From Rugalucina vietnamica (Eukaryota > Mollusca > Bivalvia > Lucinida > Lucinidae): DNA of 64,000 bases. This document shows positions 29,554 to 43,200 of this stretch, piece by piece; the first letter of the stretch is position 1; each line of letters starts with the position of its first letter. Position numbers and translations under genes: made by a program. The stretch lies in assembly GCA_964017185.1 (NCBI GenBank), contig OZ024875.1, positions 27,599,456 through 27,663,455 on the forward strand. The letters are read 5' to 3'. Below the pieces are notes generated by a model. The model searched no databases and was not told the DNA's origin. It saw only the letters and a program-made list of their open reading frames with translations.

Positions 29554-32200
29554 GTCGATAACTCTTTGTTTTATTGTCAAAAATGGAAATTGCAATTCAT
29601 TCTGTGAACGCCAAACGTATCCAAGACCGTGTTGCTCAAGAATATTTTTAATTTGGCATGCCCAATTTGTACCCCTGTAGCTATTATTTCTATCCGCGTC
29701 GTCCTTGAGCATTAAATATGTAAGTTTTACGATTGATGTGCCGTTTTGTTGGAGAATTTTTATCCAATATTTTATCATATTCACTTTACGAGTAACTGCT
29801 AGAGGTATTTGACCTAATTCACCATATAGTGCAGCTAGATTTGTGGACGTTCTTACTCCAAGAATGCGTCGAAGAAACTTAGTGTGTATTTGTTCTACGT
29901 CGGTAGCGCCGTGCATCCCCCAGATTTCGGATCCAAAATTTAGAATTGATCCGACTAATGAATCAAATAATTTACATTTTTGATTTACAGACAACTCTAT
30001 ATTGTTGAATACCGTGAAAAGATTATAAAGTGCGAATGAAGCGTGTTTTGCAATACATTTTTGACTTCGATTCCAATTTCCGTTTTTAAAAAGTGTCACA
30101 CCAAGATATTTGAATGATTCTATTACTTCAATGCGCGTGTTGTTAATAAAACAATCTGCATAGGTCGCGTCCCTGGTCCTTTCAAATATCATCATTTTTG
30201 TTTTGGCCGTGTTTATTTTTTAACCCCAAATATTGCAGTAAGTTTCAATGTCCGTTAATAGGGATTGAAGAGTTTCTGGTGACTTTGCAAAGACTACTTG
30301 ATCATCAGCGTACAAGATTAGTGTTTAGTGTGAAAATATTTCCAAGATCCGAATTAATGTTACTGATCAATAATGTCATTGACAAAGAGCATAAAAAGCA
30401 ACGGTGAACTTGGATCCCCCTGTTTGAGGCCCGCATATGAGTTAAAGAAGCTTGAATAAGTTGATTTAAACCTTACGCATGATTTTACTGTTGTATACAT
30501 GGACTTAATAGCTGTTTACTTGATACATTTTCTGAAATAAGTTTTTGCCAAAGAAATGTGCGATCAATCTTATCAAAACATTTCTCGTAGTCAATAAAGA
30601 CGCAATACAACTTTTCTCCTGCATTTAGCACCTTTGTTATGATAGAATGAAGTATAAATACACAGTCAACGACCGATTTCCCTTTTTGGAATCCAAATTG
30701 ATTTTTTTGACAATTTCTCATATTTTTCTGACCAATTAGTAAGCCTATTTAATAGCAGTTGCGAGTAAATCTTTGATAGTATATTGATTAATGTTATGCC
30801 GCATCATCGATATTGCCTTTTATGAAAATATGGGTGATTATACCCTCTTCCCACGAAACGGGATATTCTCCGGTATTGAACATTTTATTATAGAGGCTTA
30901 AGAGAAAGTTCGAAATATGATCAAATGATGCTTTTAAAATTTCGCTAGGTAAATTATCAGTTCCTGGGGATTTATTATTCTTTTGAGAAAATACAGCTTT
31001 GCGTAGCTCCTCGTATGTAAAGTTTCCGTTTAACTCGTTGTCTGAAACATTGTGATTATCGTGATTGAAATCTGCGTGATTTTCGACATGCTCAGTCTCA
31101 GTGCCGAAAACCTCCTGAAAGTGGTTCTTTAATTCTTCAGCGGTTAACTATTCGCTTGCTGCATGTTTCTTTTTGAAACAAGAATTTACATTTTTCCAAA
31201 ATTCTTTTGGTCGCGACGAAGCAAGGTTATCTATACGGCGCCCTTCTTTGATTCTAAAAATTCGTTTTGCTTTCGTTTTTATGTGATTAAATCGTGTTCT
31301 AGCGCGAACAAAATTAATTCTAGATTGATCAGTTCTTGTTCGATTGAATCTATTTCGTGCAGCATTAAATTCCGTTTTTGCATTCGCACAGCTCTCGTCA
31401 AACCAGGCATCGTTGCTTTTCTTTTTATGTGATTTATAGCCGGATGTGTTGTATGTTTTCCCGAACATTTCAAAGGCACTGTCATGTAACATTCGCGTAA
31501 AATTCGTGACTACCCGGTCGATGGGCTCGTGTGGCAATTCGCTGGTAAATTCCTGGATTATATCACTTTTATTTGTGAGTATATTCTGAAAATCTATAAT
31601 TTTATTTGCGTCCCAGACTATTTTGCGATTAATGCTACTTGGTTCCTCTGTGTAGTTTTGATTTAAGTTATTTGTATATAAACTAAAAGAGAGTGCTGCA
31701 TGGTCTGAAAATTCGTTAAATTCTCGGATGTCAAATTTCGATATGGTTTTAAAGTCGGTAAGGTACAAAAGTAAATAATCAACGGTACTTCGACCGTTAT
31801 TTGAACAATATGTGTATTTGCCCTGGTTGTTGTCGTCAAGCATACGGCCATTGGCAATAAGTAGACCAGTGGCTTGACATAAATCAAGTAATCTTAATCC
31901 ATTATAGTCATATATATGGTCTTGATTTGCTCTTTTTGGCATATCATTACTATTTTGATAAAATAAGTCATGATCAATATATTTGTCAAATTAAAAAAAA
32001 AAAAATCAGGAGAGTTTGATGTTCTACTGTTCATATCACCGGTAATGAAAATTTTACCCATGTTGCTATATTTTACAATACTTAGCTCCAATTGCTCAAA
32101 AAAGTCTATCTGTGAGCTACGGAACACATTAGAGTCATTTGGTGGCATGTAAATGTGACATAAGTATACCGGCGTCAAGTTGGATGAAAATTTCATCCGG
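29548..32200 (-). pseudogene. LINE-B 5' part: endonuclease and reverse transcriptase, 5'-truncated
   Basis: This is minus-strand decayed ORF2 of a second non-LTR retrotransposon. From high to low coordinates: endonuclease with CHIYMPPNDS and FITGDMNSRTSN (about 32060-32190), the later endonuclease block with STVDYLLLY and FSDHAALSFSL (about 31690-31800), a linker rich in Arg/Lys (31150-31430), RT with FGFQKGKSVVDC and CVFIDYEKCFDKIDR (30560-30710), the catalytic YADD (30301-30312), and the thumb region with YLGVTLF (about 30105) to VIDTY at 29550. Frameshifts separate these blocks. It lacks the endonuclease N-terminus and ORF1, so it is 5'-truncated near 32200, next to the satellite edge. The protein resumes at 21151. 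The exact clade was not assigned. Confidence 0.82.
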
Positions 32201-32279
32201 TGAAAATTTCATCTAGCAGAAGAAAAAAAAAGTTGGAAGAAAATTTCATCTGGACCTGCCCAGTAAAAGTGGTTCATGT

Positions 32280-34260
32280 CAAAACAACTCCTGTTCCCGT
32301 ACTAGCTCTTGTTTAGGCAAGCAGCTTATACTGCAGTATAGATACATGTTGTATGAAGGTTTGTGGTAAGTCTCAGTAGTCAGGGCGCCAAAAGTCAGAG
32401 GGGGGGGGGGGTCAAAAATGCTTCTTTCCATATTTCTCGAGATTCTGTTCCGAATCCAGCTCTTGTGCCAGCAAGCCGCTTATACTGCGATATAGATAAA
32501 TGTTCTATGAAGGTTTGTGGCAAGTTTCATCAGGATTGAAAGAGGATCCGAAGGGTAGTCAGGGCGCCAAAAGTCAGAGGGGGTGTCTAAAATGCGGTTT
32601 TTTATATTCCTCGGTCTCCTGCTCCCAAACCAGCTCTTGTGCCAGCAAGCCGCTTATGCTTGAATATAGATATATGTCCTATGAAGTTTTGTGTCAAGTC
32701 TCATCAGGATTGAAAGAGGATGAGATGGGTAGCCAGGGCCCCAAATGTCATGGGGGGTGTCAAAAAATTCCATTTTCGATAGTTTTTGGTCTACTGCTCC
32801 CAAACTAGCTCTTGTGCCAGGAAGCCGCTAGTACTACGACATAGATGCATAGTATATACAAGTATGTGGCAAGTCTCATTAGGATTGAAAGAGGATGAGA
32901 TGGGTAGCCAGGGACCCCAATGTCATGGGGGGGGGGGTGACAAAAAATCCATTTTCGAGAGTTTTCGGTCTCCTGATCCCAAACTAGCTTTTGTGCCAGG
33001 AAGCCGCTAGTACTACGACATAGATGTATAGTATATACAAGTATGTGGCAAGTCTCATCAGGATTGAAAGAGGATCAGATGGGTAGCCAGGGCCCCCAAT
33101 GTCATGGGGGTGTCAAAAAATTTCATTTTCGACAGTTTTCGGTCTCCTGCTCCCAAACTAGCTCTTGTGCCAGGAAGCCGCTAGTACTACGACATAGATG
33201 TATAGAAAATACAAGTATGTGGTCAGTCTCATCAGGATTGAAAGAGGATCAGATGGGTAGCCAGGGCCCCCAATGTCATGGGGGGTGTCAAAAAATTCCA
33301 TTTTCGATAGTTTTCGGTCTCCTGCTCCCAAACTAGCTCTTGTGCCAGGAAGCAGCTATTACTACGACATAGATGTATAGTATATACAAGTATGTGGCAA
33401 GTCTCATCAGGATTGAAAGAGGATGAGATGGGTAGCCAGGGCCCCCAATGTCATGGGGGTGTCAAAAATTCCATTTTCGAGAGTTTTCGGTTTCCTGCTC
33501 CCAAACTAGCTCTTGTGCCAGGAAGCAGCTAGTACTACGACATAGACGTATAGTATATACAAGTATGTGGCAAGTCTCATCAGGATTGAAAGAGGATGAG
33601 ATGGGTAGCCAGGGCCCCCAATGTCATGGGGGGGTGTCAAAAAATTCCATTTTCGATAGTTTTCGGTCTCCTGCTCCCAAACTAGCTCTTGTGCCAGGAA
33701 GCAGCTAGTACTACGACATAGATGTGTAGTATATACAAGTATGTGGCAAGTCTCATCAGGATTGAAAGAGGATGAGATGGGTAGCCAGGGCCCCCAATGT
33801 CATGGTGGGTGTCAAAAATTCCATTTTCGAGAGTTTTCGGTTTCCTGCTCCCAAACTAGCTCTTGTGCCAGGAAGCAGCTAGTACTACGACATAGATGTA
33901 TAGTATATACAAGTATGTGGCAAGTCTCATCAGGATTGAAAGAGGATGAGATGGGTAGCCAGGGCCCCCAATGTCATGGGAGTGTCAAAAATTCCATTTT
34001 CGAGAGTTTTCGGTTTCCTGCTCCCAAACTAGCTCTTGTGCCAGGAAGCCGCTAGTACTACGACATAGATGTATAGTATATACAAGTATGTGGCAAGTCT
34101 CATCAGGATTGAAAGAGGATGAGATGGGTAGCCAGGGCCCCCAATGTCATGGGGGGTGTCAAAAATTCCATTTTCGAGAGTTTTCGGTTTCCTGCTCCCA
34201 AACTAGCTCTTGTGCCAGGAAGCCGCTAGTACTACGACATAGATGTATAGTATATACAAG
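32280..34260 (+). repeat. Satellite edge: diverged single monomers (about 175 bp)
   Basis: The first three units (32280-32780) are strongly diverged but keep CTCTTGTGCCAGCAAGCCGC and TTTGTGGCAAGT-type blocks. The next nine or so units (GTATGTGGCAAG near 32862, 33041, 33214, 33391, 33565, 33739, 33915 and 34087) are of one type (monomer A) with moderate differences. No four-unit higher-order pattern is present here. Confidence 0.88.
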
Positions 34261-37200
34261 TATGTGGCAAGTCTCATCAGGATTGAAAGAGGATGAGATG
34301 GGTAGCCAGACCCCCCCACTATGTCAGAGGGGGTGCAAAAAAAATATTTTCGATCTTTCTCGGTCTCTTGCTCCCAAACTAGCTCTTGTGCCAGGAAGCC
34401 GCTTATACTGCAATAAAGGTATATGATATATGAATGTATGTGGCAAGTCTTATTAGGATTGAAAGAGGATGAGGAGGGTAGCCAGGCCCCCCAACGGCTC
34501 TAGGGTCATATTTTCCTGTACAGAATTGGCTATTTTCGACACTTCTAGGTCTACTGCTCCGAAAGTAGCTCTTGTGCCAGGAAGCCGCTGGTACTGTGAC
34601 AAATGTATATGTTATATAAAAGTATGTGGCAAGTCTCATCAGGATTGAAAGAGGATGAGATGGGTAGCCAGGGCCCCCAATATCATGGGGGGTGTCAAAA
34701 AATTCCATTTTCGATAGTTTTCGGTCTCCTGCTCCCAAACTAGCTCTTGTGCCAGGAAGCCGCTAGTACTACGACATAGATGTATAGTATATACAAGTAT
34801 GTGGCAAGTCTCATCAGGATTGAAAGAGGATGAGATGGGTAGCCAGGGCCCCCAATGTCATGGGGGGTGTCAAAAATTCCATTTTCGAGAGTTTTCGGTT
34901 TCCTGCTCCCAAACTAGCTCTTGTGCCAGGAAGCCGCTAGTACTACGACATAGATGTATAGTATATACAAGTATGTGGCAAGTCTCATCAGGATTGAAAG
35001 AGGATGAGATGGGTAGCCAGACCCCCCACTATGTCAGAGGGGGGTGCAAAAAAAATATTTTCGATCTTTCTCGGTCTCTTGCTCCCAAACTAGCTCTTGT
35101 GCCAGGAAGCCGCTTATACTGCAATAAATTTATATGATATATAAATGTATGTGGCAAGTCTTATTAGGATTGAAAGAGGATGAGGAGGGTAGCCAGGCCC
35201 CCCAACGGCTCTAGGGTCATATTTTCCTGTACAGAATTGGCTATTTTCGACACTTCTAGGTCTACTGCTCCGAAAGTAGCTCTTGTGCCAGGAAGCCGCT
35301 GGTACTGTGACAAATGTATATGTTATATAAAAGTATGTGGCAAGTCTCATCAGGATTGAAAGAGGATGAGATGGGTAGCCAGGGCCCCCAATATCATGGG
35401 GGGTGTCAAAAAATTCCATTTTCGATAGTTTTCGGTCTCCTGCTCCCAAACTAGCTCTTGTGCCAGGAAGCCGCTAGTACTACGACATAGATGTATAGTA
35501 TATACAAGTATGTGGCAAGTCTCATCAGGATTGAAAGAGGATGAGATGGGTAGCCAGACCCCCCACTATGTCAGAGGGGGGTGCAAAAAAAATTATTTTC
35601 GATCTTTCTCGGTCTCTTGCTCCCAAACTAGCTCTTGTGCCAGGAAGCCGCTTATACTGCAATAAAGGTATATGATATATGAATGTATGTGGCAAGTCTT
35701 ATTAGGATTGAAAGAGGATGAGGAGGGTAGCCAGGCCCCCCCAACGGCTCTAGGGTCATATTTTCCTGTACAGAATTGGCTATTTTCGACACTTCTAGGT
35801 CTACTGCTCCGAAAGTAGCTCTTGTGCCAGGAAGCCGCTGGTACTGTGACAAATGTATATGTTATATAAAAGTATGTGGCAAGTCTCATCAGGATTGAAA
35901 GAGGATGAGATGGGTAGCCAGGGCCCCCAATATCATGGGGGTGTCAAAAAATTCCATTTTAGATAGTTTTCGGTCTCCTGCTCCCAAACTAGCTCTTGTG
36001 CCAGGAAGCCGCTAGTACTACGACATAGATGTATAGTATATACAAGTATGTGGCAAGTCTCATCATGATTGAAAGAGGATGAGATGGGTAGCCAGGGCCC
36101 CCAATGTCATGGGGGGTGTCAAAAATTCCATTTTCGAGAGTTTTCGGTTTCCTGCTCCCAAACTAGCTCTTGTGCCAGGAAGCCGCTAGTACTACGACAT
36201 AGATGTATAGTATATACAAGTATGTGGCAAGTCTCATCAGGATTGAAAGAGGATGAGATGGGTAGCCAGACCCCCCACTATGTCAGAGGGGGGTGCAAAA
36301 AAAATTATTTTCGATCTTTCTCGGTCTCTTGCTCCCAAACTAGCTCTTGTGCCAGGAAGCCGCTTATACTGCAATAAAGGTATATGATATATGAATGTAT
36401 GTGGCAAGTCTTATTAGGATTGAAAGAGGATGAGGAGGGTAGCCAGGCCCCCCAACGGCTCTAGGGTCATATTTTCCTGTACAGAATTGGCTATTTTCGA
36501 CACTTCTAGGTCTACTGCTCCGAAAGTAGCTCTTGTGCCAGGAAGCCGCTGGTACTGTGACAAATGTATATGTTATATAAAAGTATGTGGCAAGTCTCAT
36601 CAGGATTGAAAGAGGATGAGATGGGTAGCCAGGGCCCCCAATATCATGGGGGGTGTCAAAAAATTCCATTTTCGATAGTTTTCGGTCTCCTGCTCCCAAA
36701 CTAGCTCTTGTGCCAGGAAGCCGCTAGTACTACGACATAGATGTATAGTATATACAAGTATGTGGCAAGTCTCATCAGGATTGAAAGAGGATGAGATGGG
36801 TAGCCAGGGCCCCCAATGTCATGGGGGGTGTCAAAAATTCCATTTTCGAGAGTTTTCGGTTTCCTGCTCCCAAACTAGCTCTTGTGCCAGGAAGCAGCTA
36901 GTACTACGACATAGATGTATAGTATATACAAGTATGTGGCAAGTCTCATCAGGATTGAAAGAGGATGAGATGGGTAGCCAGGGCCCCCAATGTCATGGGG
37001 GTGTCAAAAATTCCATTTTCGAGAGTTTTCGGTTTCCTGCTCCCAAACTAGCTCTTGTGCCAGGAAGCCGCTAGTACTACGACATAGATGTATAGTATAT
37101 ACAAGTATGTGGCAAGTCTCATCAGGATTGAAAGAGGATGAGATGGGTAGCCAGACCCCCCACTATGTCAGAGGGGGGTGCAAAAAAAATTATTTTCGAT

Positions 37201-40200
37201 CTTTCTCGGTCTCTTGCTCCCAAACTAGCTCTTGTGCCAGGAAGCCGCTTATACTGCAATAAAGGTATATGATATATGAATGTATGTGGCAAGTCTTATT
37301 AGGATTGAAAGAGGATGAGGAGGGTAGCCAGGCCCCCCAACGGCTCTAGGGTCATATTTTCCTGTACAGAATTGGCTATTTTCGACACTTCTAGGTCTAC
37401 TGCTCCGAAAGTAGCTCTTGTGCCAGGAAGCCGCTGGTACTGTGACAAATGTATATGTTATATAAAAGTATGTGGCAAGTCTCATCAGGATTGAAAGAGG
37501 ATGAGATGGGTAGCCAGGGCCCCCAATATCATGGGGGGTGTCAAAAAATTCCATTTTCGATAGTTTTCGGTCTCCTGCTCCCAAACTAGCTCTTGTGCCA
37601 GGAAGCCGCTAGTACTACGACATAGATGTATAGTATATACAAGTATGTGGCAAGTCTCATCAGGATTGAAAGAGGATGAGATGGGTAGCCAGGGCCCCCA
37701 ATGTCATGGGGGGTGTCAAAAATTCCATTTTCGAGAGTTTTCGGTTTCCTGCTCCCAAACTAGCTCTTGTGCCAGGAAGCCGCTAGTACTACGACATAGA
37801 TGTTTAGTATATACAAGTATGTGGCAAGTCTCATCAGGATTGAAAGAGGATGAGATGGGTAGCCAGACCCCCCACTATGTCAGAGGGGGGTGCAAAAAAA
37901 ATTATTTTCGATCTTTCTCGGTCTCTTGCTCCCAAACTAGCTCTTGTGCCAGGAAGCCGCTTATACTGCAATAAAGGTATATGATATATGAATGTATGTG
38001 GCAAGTCTTATTAGGATTGAAAGAGGATGAGGAGGGTAGCCAGGCCCCCCAACGGCTCTAGGGTCATATTTTCCTGTACAGAATTGGCTATTTTCGACAC
38101 TTCTAGGTCTACTGCTCCGAAAGTAGCTCTTGTGCCAGGAAGCCGCTGGTACTGTGACAAATGTATATGTTATATAAAAGTATGTGGCAAGTCTCATCAG
38201 GATTGAAAGAGGATGAGATGGGTAGCCAGGGCCCCCAATATCATGGGGGGTGTCAAAAAATTCCATTTTCGATAGTTTTCGGTCTCCTGCTCCCAAACTA
38301 GCTCTTGTGCCAGGAAGCCGCTAGTACTACGACATAGATGTATAGTATATACAAGTATGTGGCAAGTCTCATCAGGATTGAAAGAGGATGAGATGGGTAG
38401 CCAGGGCCCCCAATGTCATGGGGGTGTCAAAAATTCCATTTTCGAGAGTTTTCGGTTTCCTGCTCCCAAACTAGCTCTTGTGCCAGGTAGCCGCTAGTAC
38501 TACGACATAGATGTATAGTATATACAAGTATGTGGCAAGTCTCATCAGGATTGAAAGAGGATGAGATGGGTAGCCAGACCCCCCACTATGTCAGAGGGGG
38601 GTGCAAAAAAAAATTATTTTCGATCTTTCTCGGTCTCTTGCTCCCAAATTATCTCTTGTGCCAGGAAGCCGCTTATACTGCAATAAAGGTATATGATATA
38701 TGAATGTATGTGGCAAGTCTTATTAGGATTGAAAGAGGATGAGGAGGGTAGCCAGGCCCCCAACGGATCTAGGGTCATATTTTCCTGTACAGAATTGGCT
38801 ATTTTCGACACTTCTAGGTCTACTGCTCCGAAAGTAGCTCTTGTGCCAGGAAGCCGCTGGTACTGTGACAAATGTATATGTTATATAAAAGTATGTGGCA
38901 AGTCTCATCAGGATTGAAAGAGGATGAGATGGGTAGCCAGGGCCCCCAATATCATGGGGGGTGTCAAAAAATTCCATTTTCGATAGTTTTCGGTTTCCTG
39001 CTCCCAAACTAGCTCTTGTGCCAGGAAGCCGCTAGTACTACGACATAGATGTATAGTATATACAAGTATGTGGCAAGTCTCATCAGGATTGAAAGAGGAT
39101 GAGATGGGTAGCCAGGGCCCCCAATGTCATGGGGGGTGTCAAAAATTCCATTTTCGAGAGTTGTCGGTTTCCTGCTCCCAAACTAGCTCTTGTGCCAGGA
39201 AGCCGCTATTACTACGGCATAGATGTATAGTATATACAAGTATGTGGCAAGTCTCATCAGGATTGAAAGAGGATGAGATGGGTAGCCAGACCCCCCACTA
39301 TGTCAGAGGCGGGTGCAAAAAAAAATTATTTTCGATCTTTCTCGGTCTCTTGCTCCCAAACTAGCTCTTGTGCCAGGAAGCCGCTTATACTGCAATAAAG
39401 GTATATGATATATGAATGTATGTGGCAAGTCTTATTAGGATTGAAAGAGGATGAGGAGGGTAGCCAGGCCCCCCAACGGCTGTAGGGTCATATTTTCCTG
39501 TACAGAATTGGCTATTTTCGACACTTCTAGGTCTACTGCTCCGAAAGTAGCTCTTGTGCCAGGAAGCCGCTGGTACTGTGACAAATCTATATGTTATATA
39601 AAAGTATGTGGCAAGTCTCATCAGGATTGAAAGAGGATGAGATGGGTAGCCAGGGCCCCCAATATCATGGTGGGTGTCAAAAAATTCCATTTTCGATAGT
39701 TTTCGGTCTCCTGCTCCCAAACTAGCTCTTGTGCCAGTAAGCCGCTAGTACTACGACATAGATGTATAGTATATACAAGTATGTGGCAAGTCTCATCAGG
39801 ATTGAAAGAGGATGAGATGGGTAGCCAGGGCCCCCAATGTCATGGGGGGTGTCAAAAATTCCATTTTCGAGAGTTTTCGGTTTCCTGCTCCCAAACTAGC
39901 TCTTGTGCCAGGAAGCCGCTAGTACTACGACATAGATGTATAGTATATACAAGTATGTGGCAAGTCTCATCAGGATTGAAAGAGGATGAGATGGGTAGCC
40001 AGACCCCCCACTATGTCAGAGGGGGGTGCAAAAAAAATTATTTTCGATCTTTCTCGGTCTCTTGCTCCCAAACTAGCTCTTGTGCCAGGAAGCCGCTTAT
40101 ACTGCAATAAAGGTATATGATATATGAATGTATGTGGCAAGTCTTATTAGGATTGAAAGAGGATGAGGAGGGTAGCCAGGCCCCCCAACGGCTCTAGGGT

Positions 40201-43200
40201 CATATTTTCCTGTACAGAATTGGCTATTTTCGACACTTCTAGGTCTACTGCTCCGAAAGTAGCTCTTGTGCCAGGAAGCCGCTGGTACTGTGACAAATGT
40301 ATATGTTATATAAAAGTATGTGGCAAGTCTCATCAGGATTGAAAGAGGATGAGATGGGTAGCCAGGGCCCCCAATATCATGGGGGGTGTCAAAAAATTCC
40401 ATTTTCGATAGTTTTCGGTCTCCTGCTCCCAAACTAGCACTTGTGCCAGGAAGCCGCTAGTACTACGACATAGTTGTATAGTATATACAAGTATGTGGCA
40501 AGTCTCATCAGGATTGAAAGAGGATGAGATGGGAAGCCAGGGCCCCCAATGTCATGGGGGGTGTCAAAAATTCCATTTTCGAGAGTTTTCGGTTTCCTGC
40601 TCCCAAACTAGCTCTTGTGCCAGGAAGCCGCTAGTACTACGACATAGATGTATAGTATATACAAGTATGTGGCAAGTCTCATCAGGATTGAAAGAGGATG
40701 AGATGGGTAGCCAGACCCCCCACTATGTCAGAGGGGGGTGCAAAAAAATTATTTTCGATCTTTCTCGGTCTCTTGCTCCCAAACTAGCTCTTGTGCCAGG
40801 AAGCCGCTTATACTGCAATAAAGGTATATGATATATAAATGTATGTGGCAAGTCTTATTAGGATTGAAAGAGGATGAGGAGGGTAGCCAGGCCCCCCAAC
40901 GGCTCTAGGGTCATATTTTCCTGTACAGAATTGGCTATTTTCGACACTTCTAGGTCTACTGCTCCGAAAGTAGCTCTTGTGCCAGGAAGCCGCTGGTACT
41001 GTGACAAATGTATATGTTATATAAAAGTATGTGGCAAGTCTCATCAGGATTGAAAGAGGATGAGATGGGTAGCCAGGGCCCCCAATATCATGGGGGGTGT
41101 CAAAAAATTCTATTTTCGATAGTTTTCGGTCTCCTGCTCCCAAACTAGCTCTTGTGCCAGGAAGCCGCTAGTACTACGACATAGATGTATAGTATATACA
41201 AGTATGTGGCAAGTCTCATCAGGATTGAAAGAGGATGAGATGGGTAGCCAGGGCCCCCAATGTCATGGGGGGTGTCAAAAATTCCATTTTCGAGAGTTTT
41301 CGGTTTCCTGCTCCCAAACTAGCTCTTGTGCCAGGAAGCCGCTAGTACTACGACATAGATGTATAGTATATACAAGTATGTGGCAAGTCTCATCAGGATT
41401 GAAAGAGGATGAGATGGGTTGCCAGACCCCCCACTATGTCAGAGGGGGGTGCAAAAAAATTATTTTCGATATTTCTCGGTCTCTTGCTCCCAAACTAGCT
41501 CTTGTGCCAGGAAGCCGCTTATACTGCAATAAAGGTATATGATATATAAATGTATGTGGCAAGTCTTATTAGGATTGAAAGAGGATGAGGAGGGTAGCCA
41601 GGCCCCCCAACGGCTCTAGGGTCATATTTTCCTGTACAGAATTGGCTATTTTCGACACTTCTAGGTCTACTGCTCCGAAAGTAGCTCTTGTGCCAGGAAG
41701 CCGCTGGTACTGTGACAAATGTATATGTTATATAAAAGTATGTGGCAAGTCTCATTAGGATTGAAAGAGGATGAGATGGGTAGCCAGGGCCCCCAATATC
41801 ATGGGGGGTGTCAAAAAATTCAATTTTCGATAGTTTTCGGTCTCCTGCTCCCAAACTAGCTCTTGTGCCAGGAAGCCGCTAGTACTACGACATAGATGTA
41901 TAGTATATACAAGTATGTGGCAAGTCTCATCAGGATTGAAAGAGGATGAGATGGGTAGCCAGGGCCCCCAATGTCATGGGGGGTGTCAAAAATTCTATTT
42001 TCGAGAGTTTTCGGTTTCCTGCTCCCAAACTAGCTCTTGTGCCAGGAAGCCGCTAGTACTACGACATAGATGTATAGTATATACAAGTATGTGGCAAGTC
42101 TCATCAGGATTGAAAGAGGATAAGATGGGTAGCCAGACCCCCCACTATGTCAGAGGGGGGTGCAAAAAAAATTATTTTCGATCTTTCTCGGTCTCTTGCT
42201 CCGAAACTAGCTCTTGTGCCAGGAAGCCGCTTATACTGCAATAAAGGTATATGATATATGAATGTATGTGGCAAGTCTTATTAGGATTGAAAGAGGATGA
42301 GGAGGGTAGCCAGGCCCCCCAACGGCTCTAGGGTCATATTTTCCTGTACAGAATTGGCTAGTTTCGACACTTCTAGGTCTACTGCTCCGAAAGTAGCTCT
42401 TGTGCCAGGAAGCCGCTGGTACTGTGACAAATGTATATGTTATATAAAAGTATGTGGCAAGTCTCATCAGGATTGAAAGAGGATGAGATGGGTAGCCAGG
42501 GCCCCCAATATCATGGGGGGTGTCAAAAAATTCCATTTTCGATAGTTTTCGGTCTCCTGCTCCCAAACTAGCTCTTGTGCCAGGAAGCCGCTAGTACTAC
42601 GACATAGATGTATAGTATATACAAGTATGTGGCAAGTCTCATCAGGATTGAAAGAGGATGAGATGGGTAGCCAGGGCCCCCAATGTCATGGGGGGTGTCA
42701 AAAATTCCATTTTCGAGAGTTTTCGGTTTCCTGCTCCCAAACTAGCTCTTGTGCCAGGAAGCCGCTAGTACTACGACATAGATGTATAGTATATACAAGT
42801 ATGTGGCAAGTCTCATCAGGATTGAAAGAGGATGAGAAGGGTTGCCAGACCCCCCACTATGTCAGAGGGGGGTGCAAAAAAATTATTTTCGATATTTCTC
42901 GGTCTCTTGCTCCCAAACTAGCTCTTGTGCCAGGAAGCCGCTTATACTGCAATAAAGGTATATGATATATGAATGTATGTGGCAAGTCTTATTAGGATTG
43001 AAAGAGGATGAGGAGGGTAGCCAGGCCCCCCCAACGGCTCTAGGGTCATATTTTCCTGTACAGAATTGGCTAGTTTCGACACTTCTAGGTCTACTGCTCC
43101 GAAAGTAGCTCTTGTGCCAGGAAGCCGCTGGTACTGTGACAAATGTATATGTTATATAAAAGTATGTGGCAAGTCTCATTAGGATTGAAAGAGGATGAGA

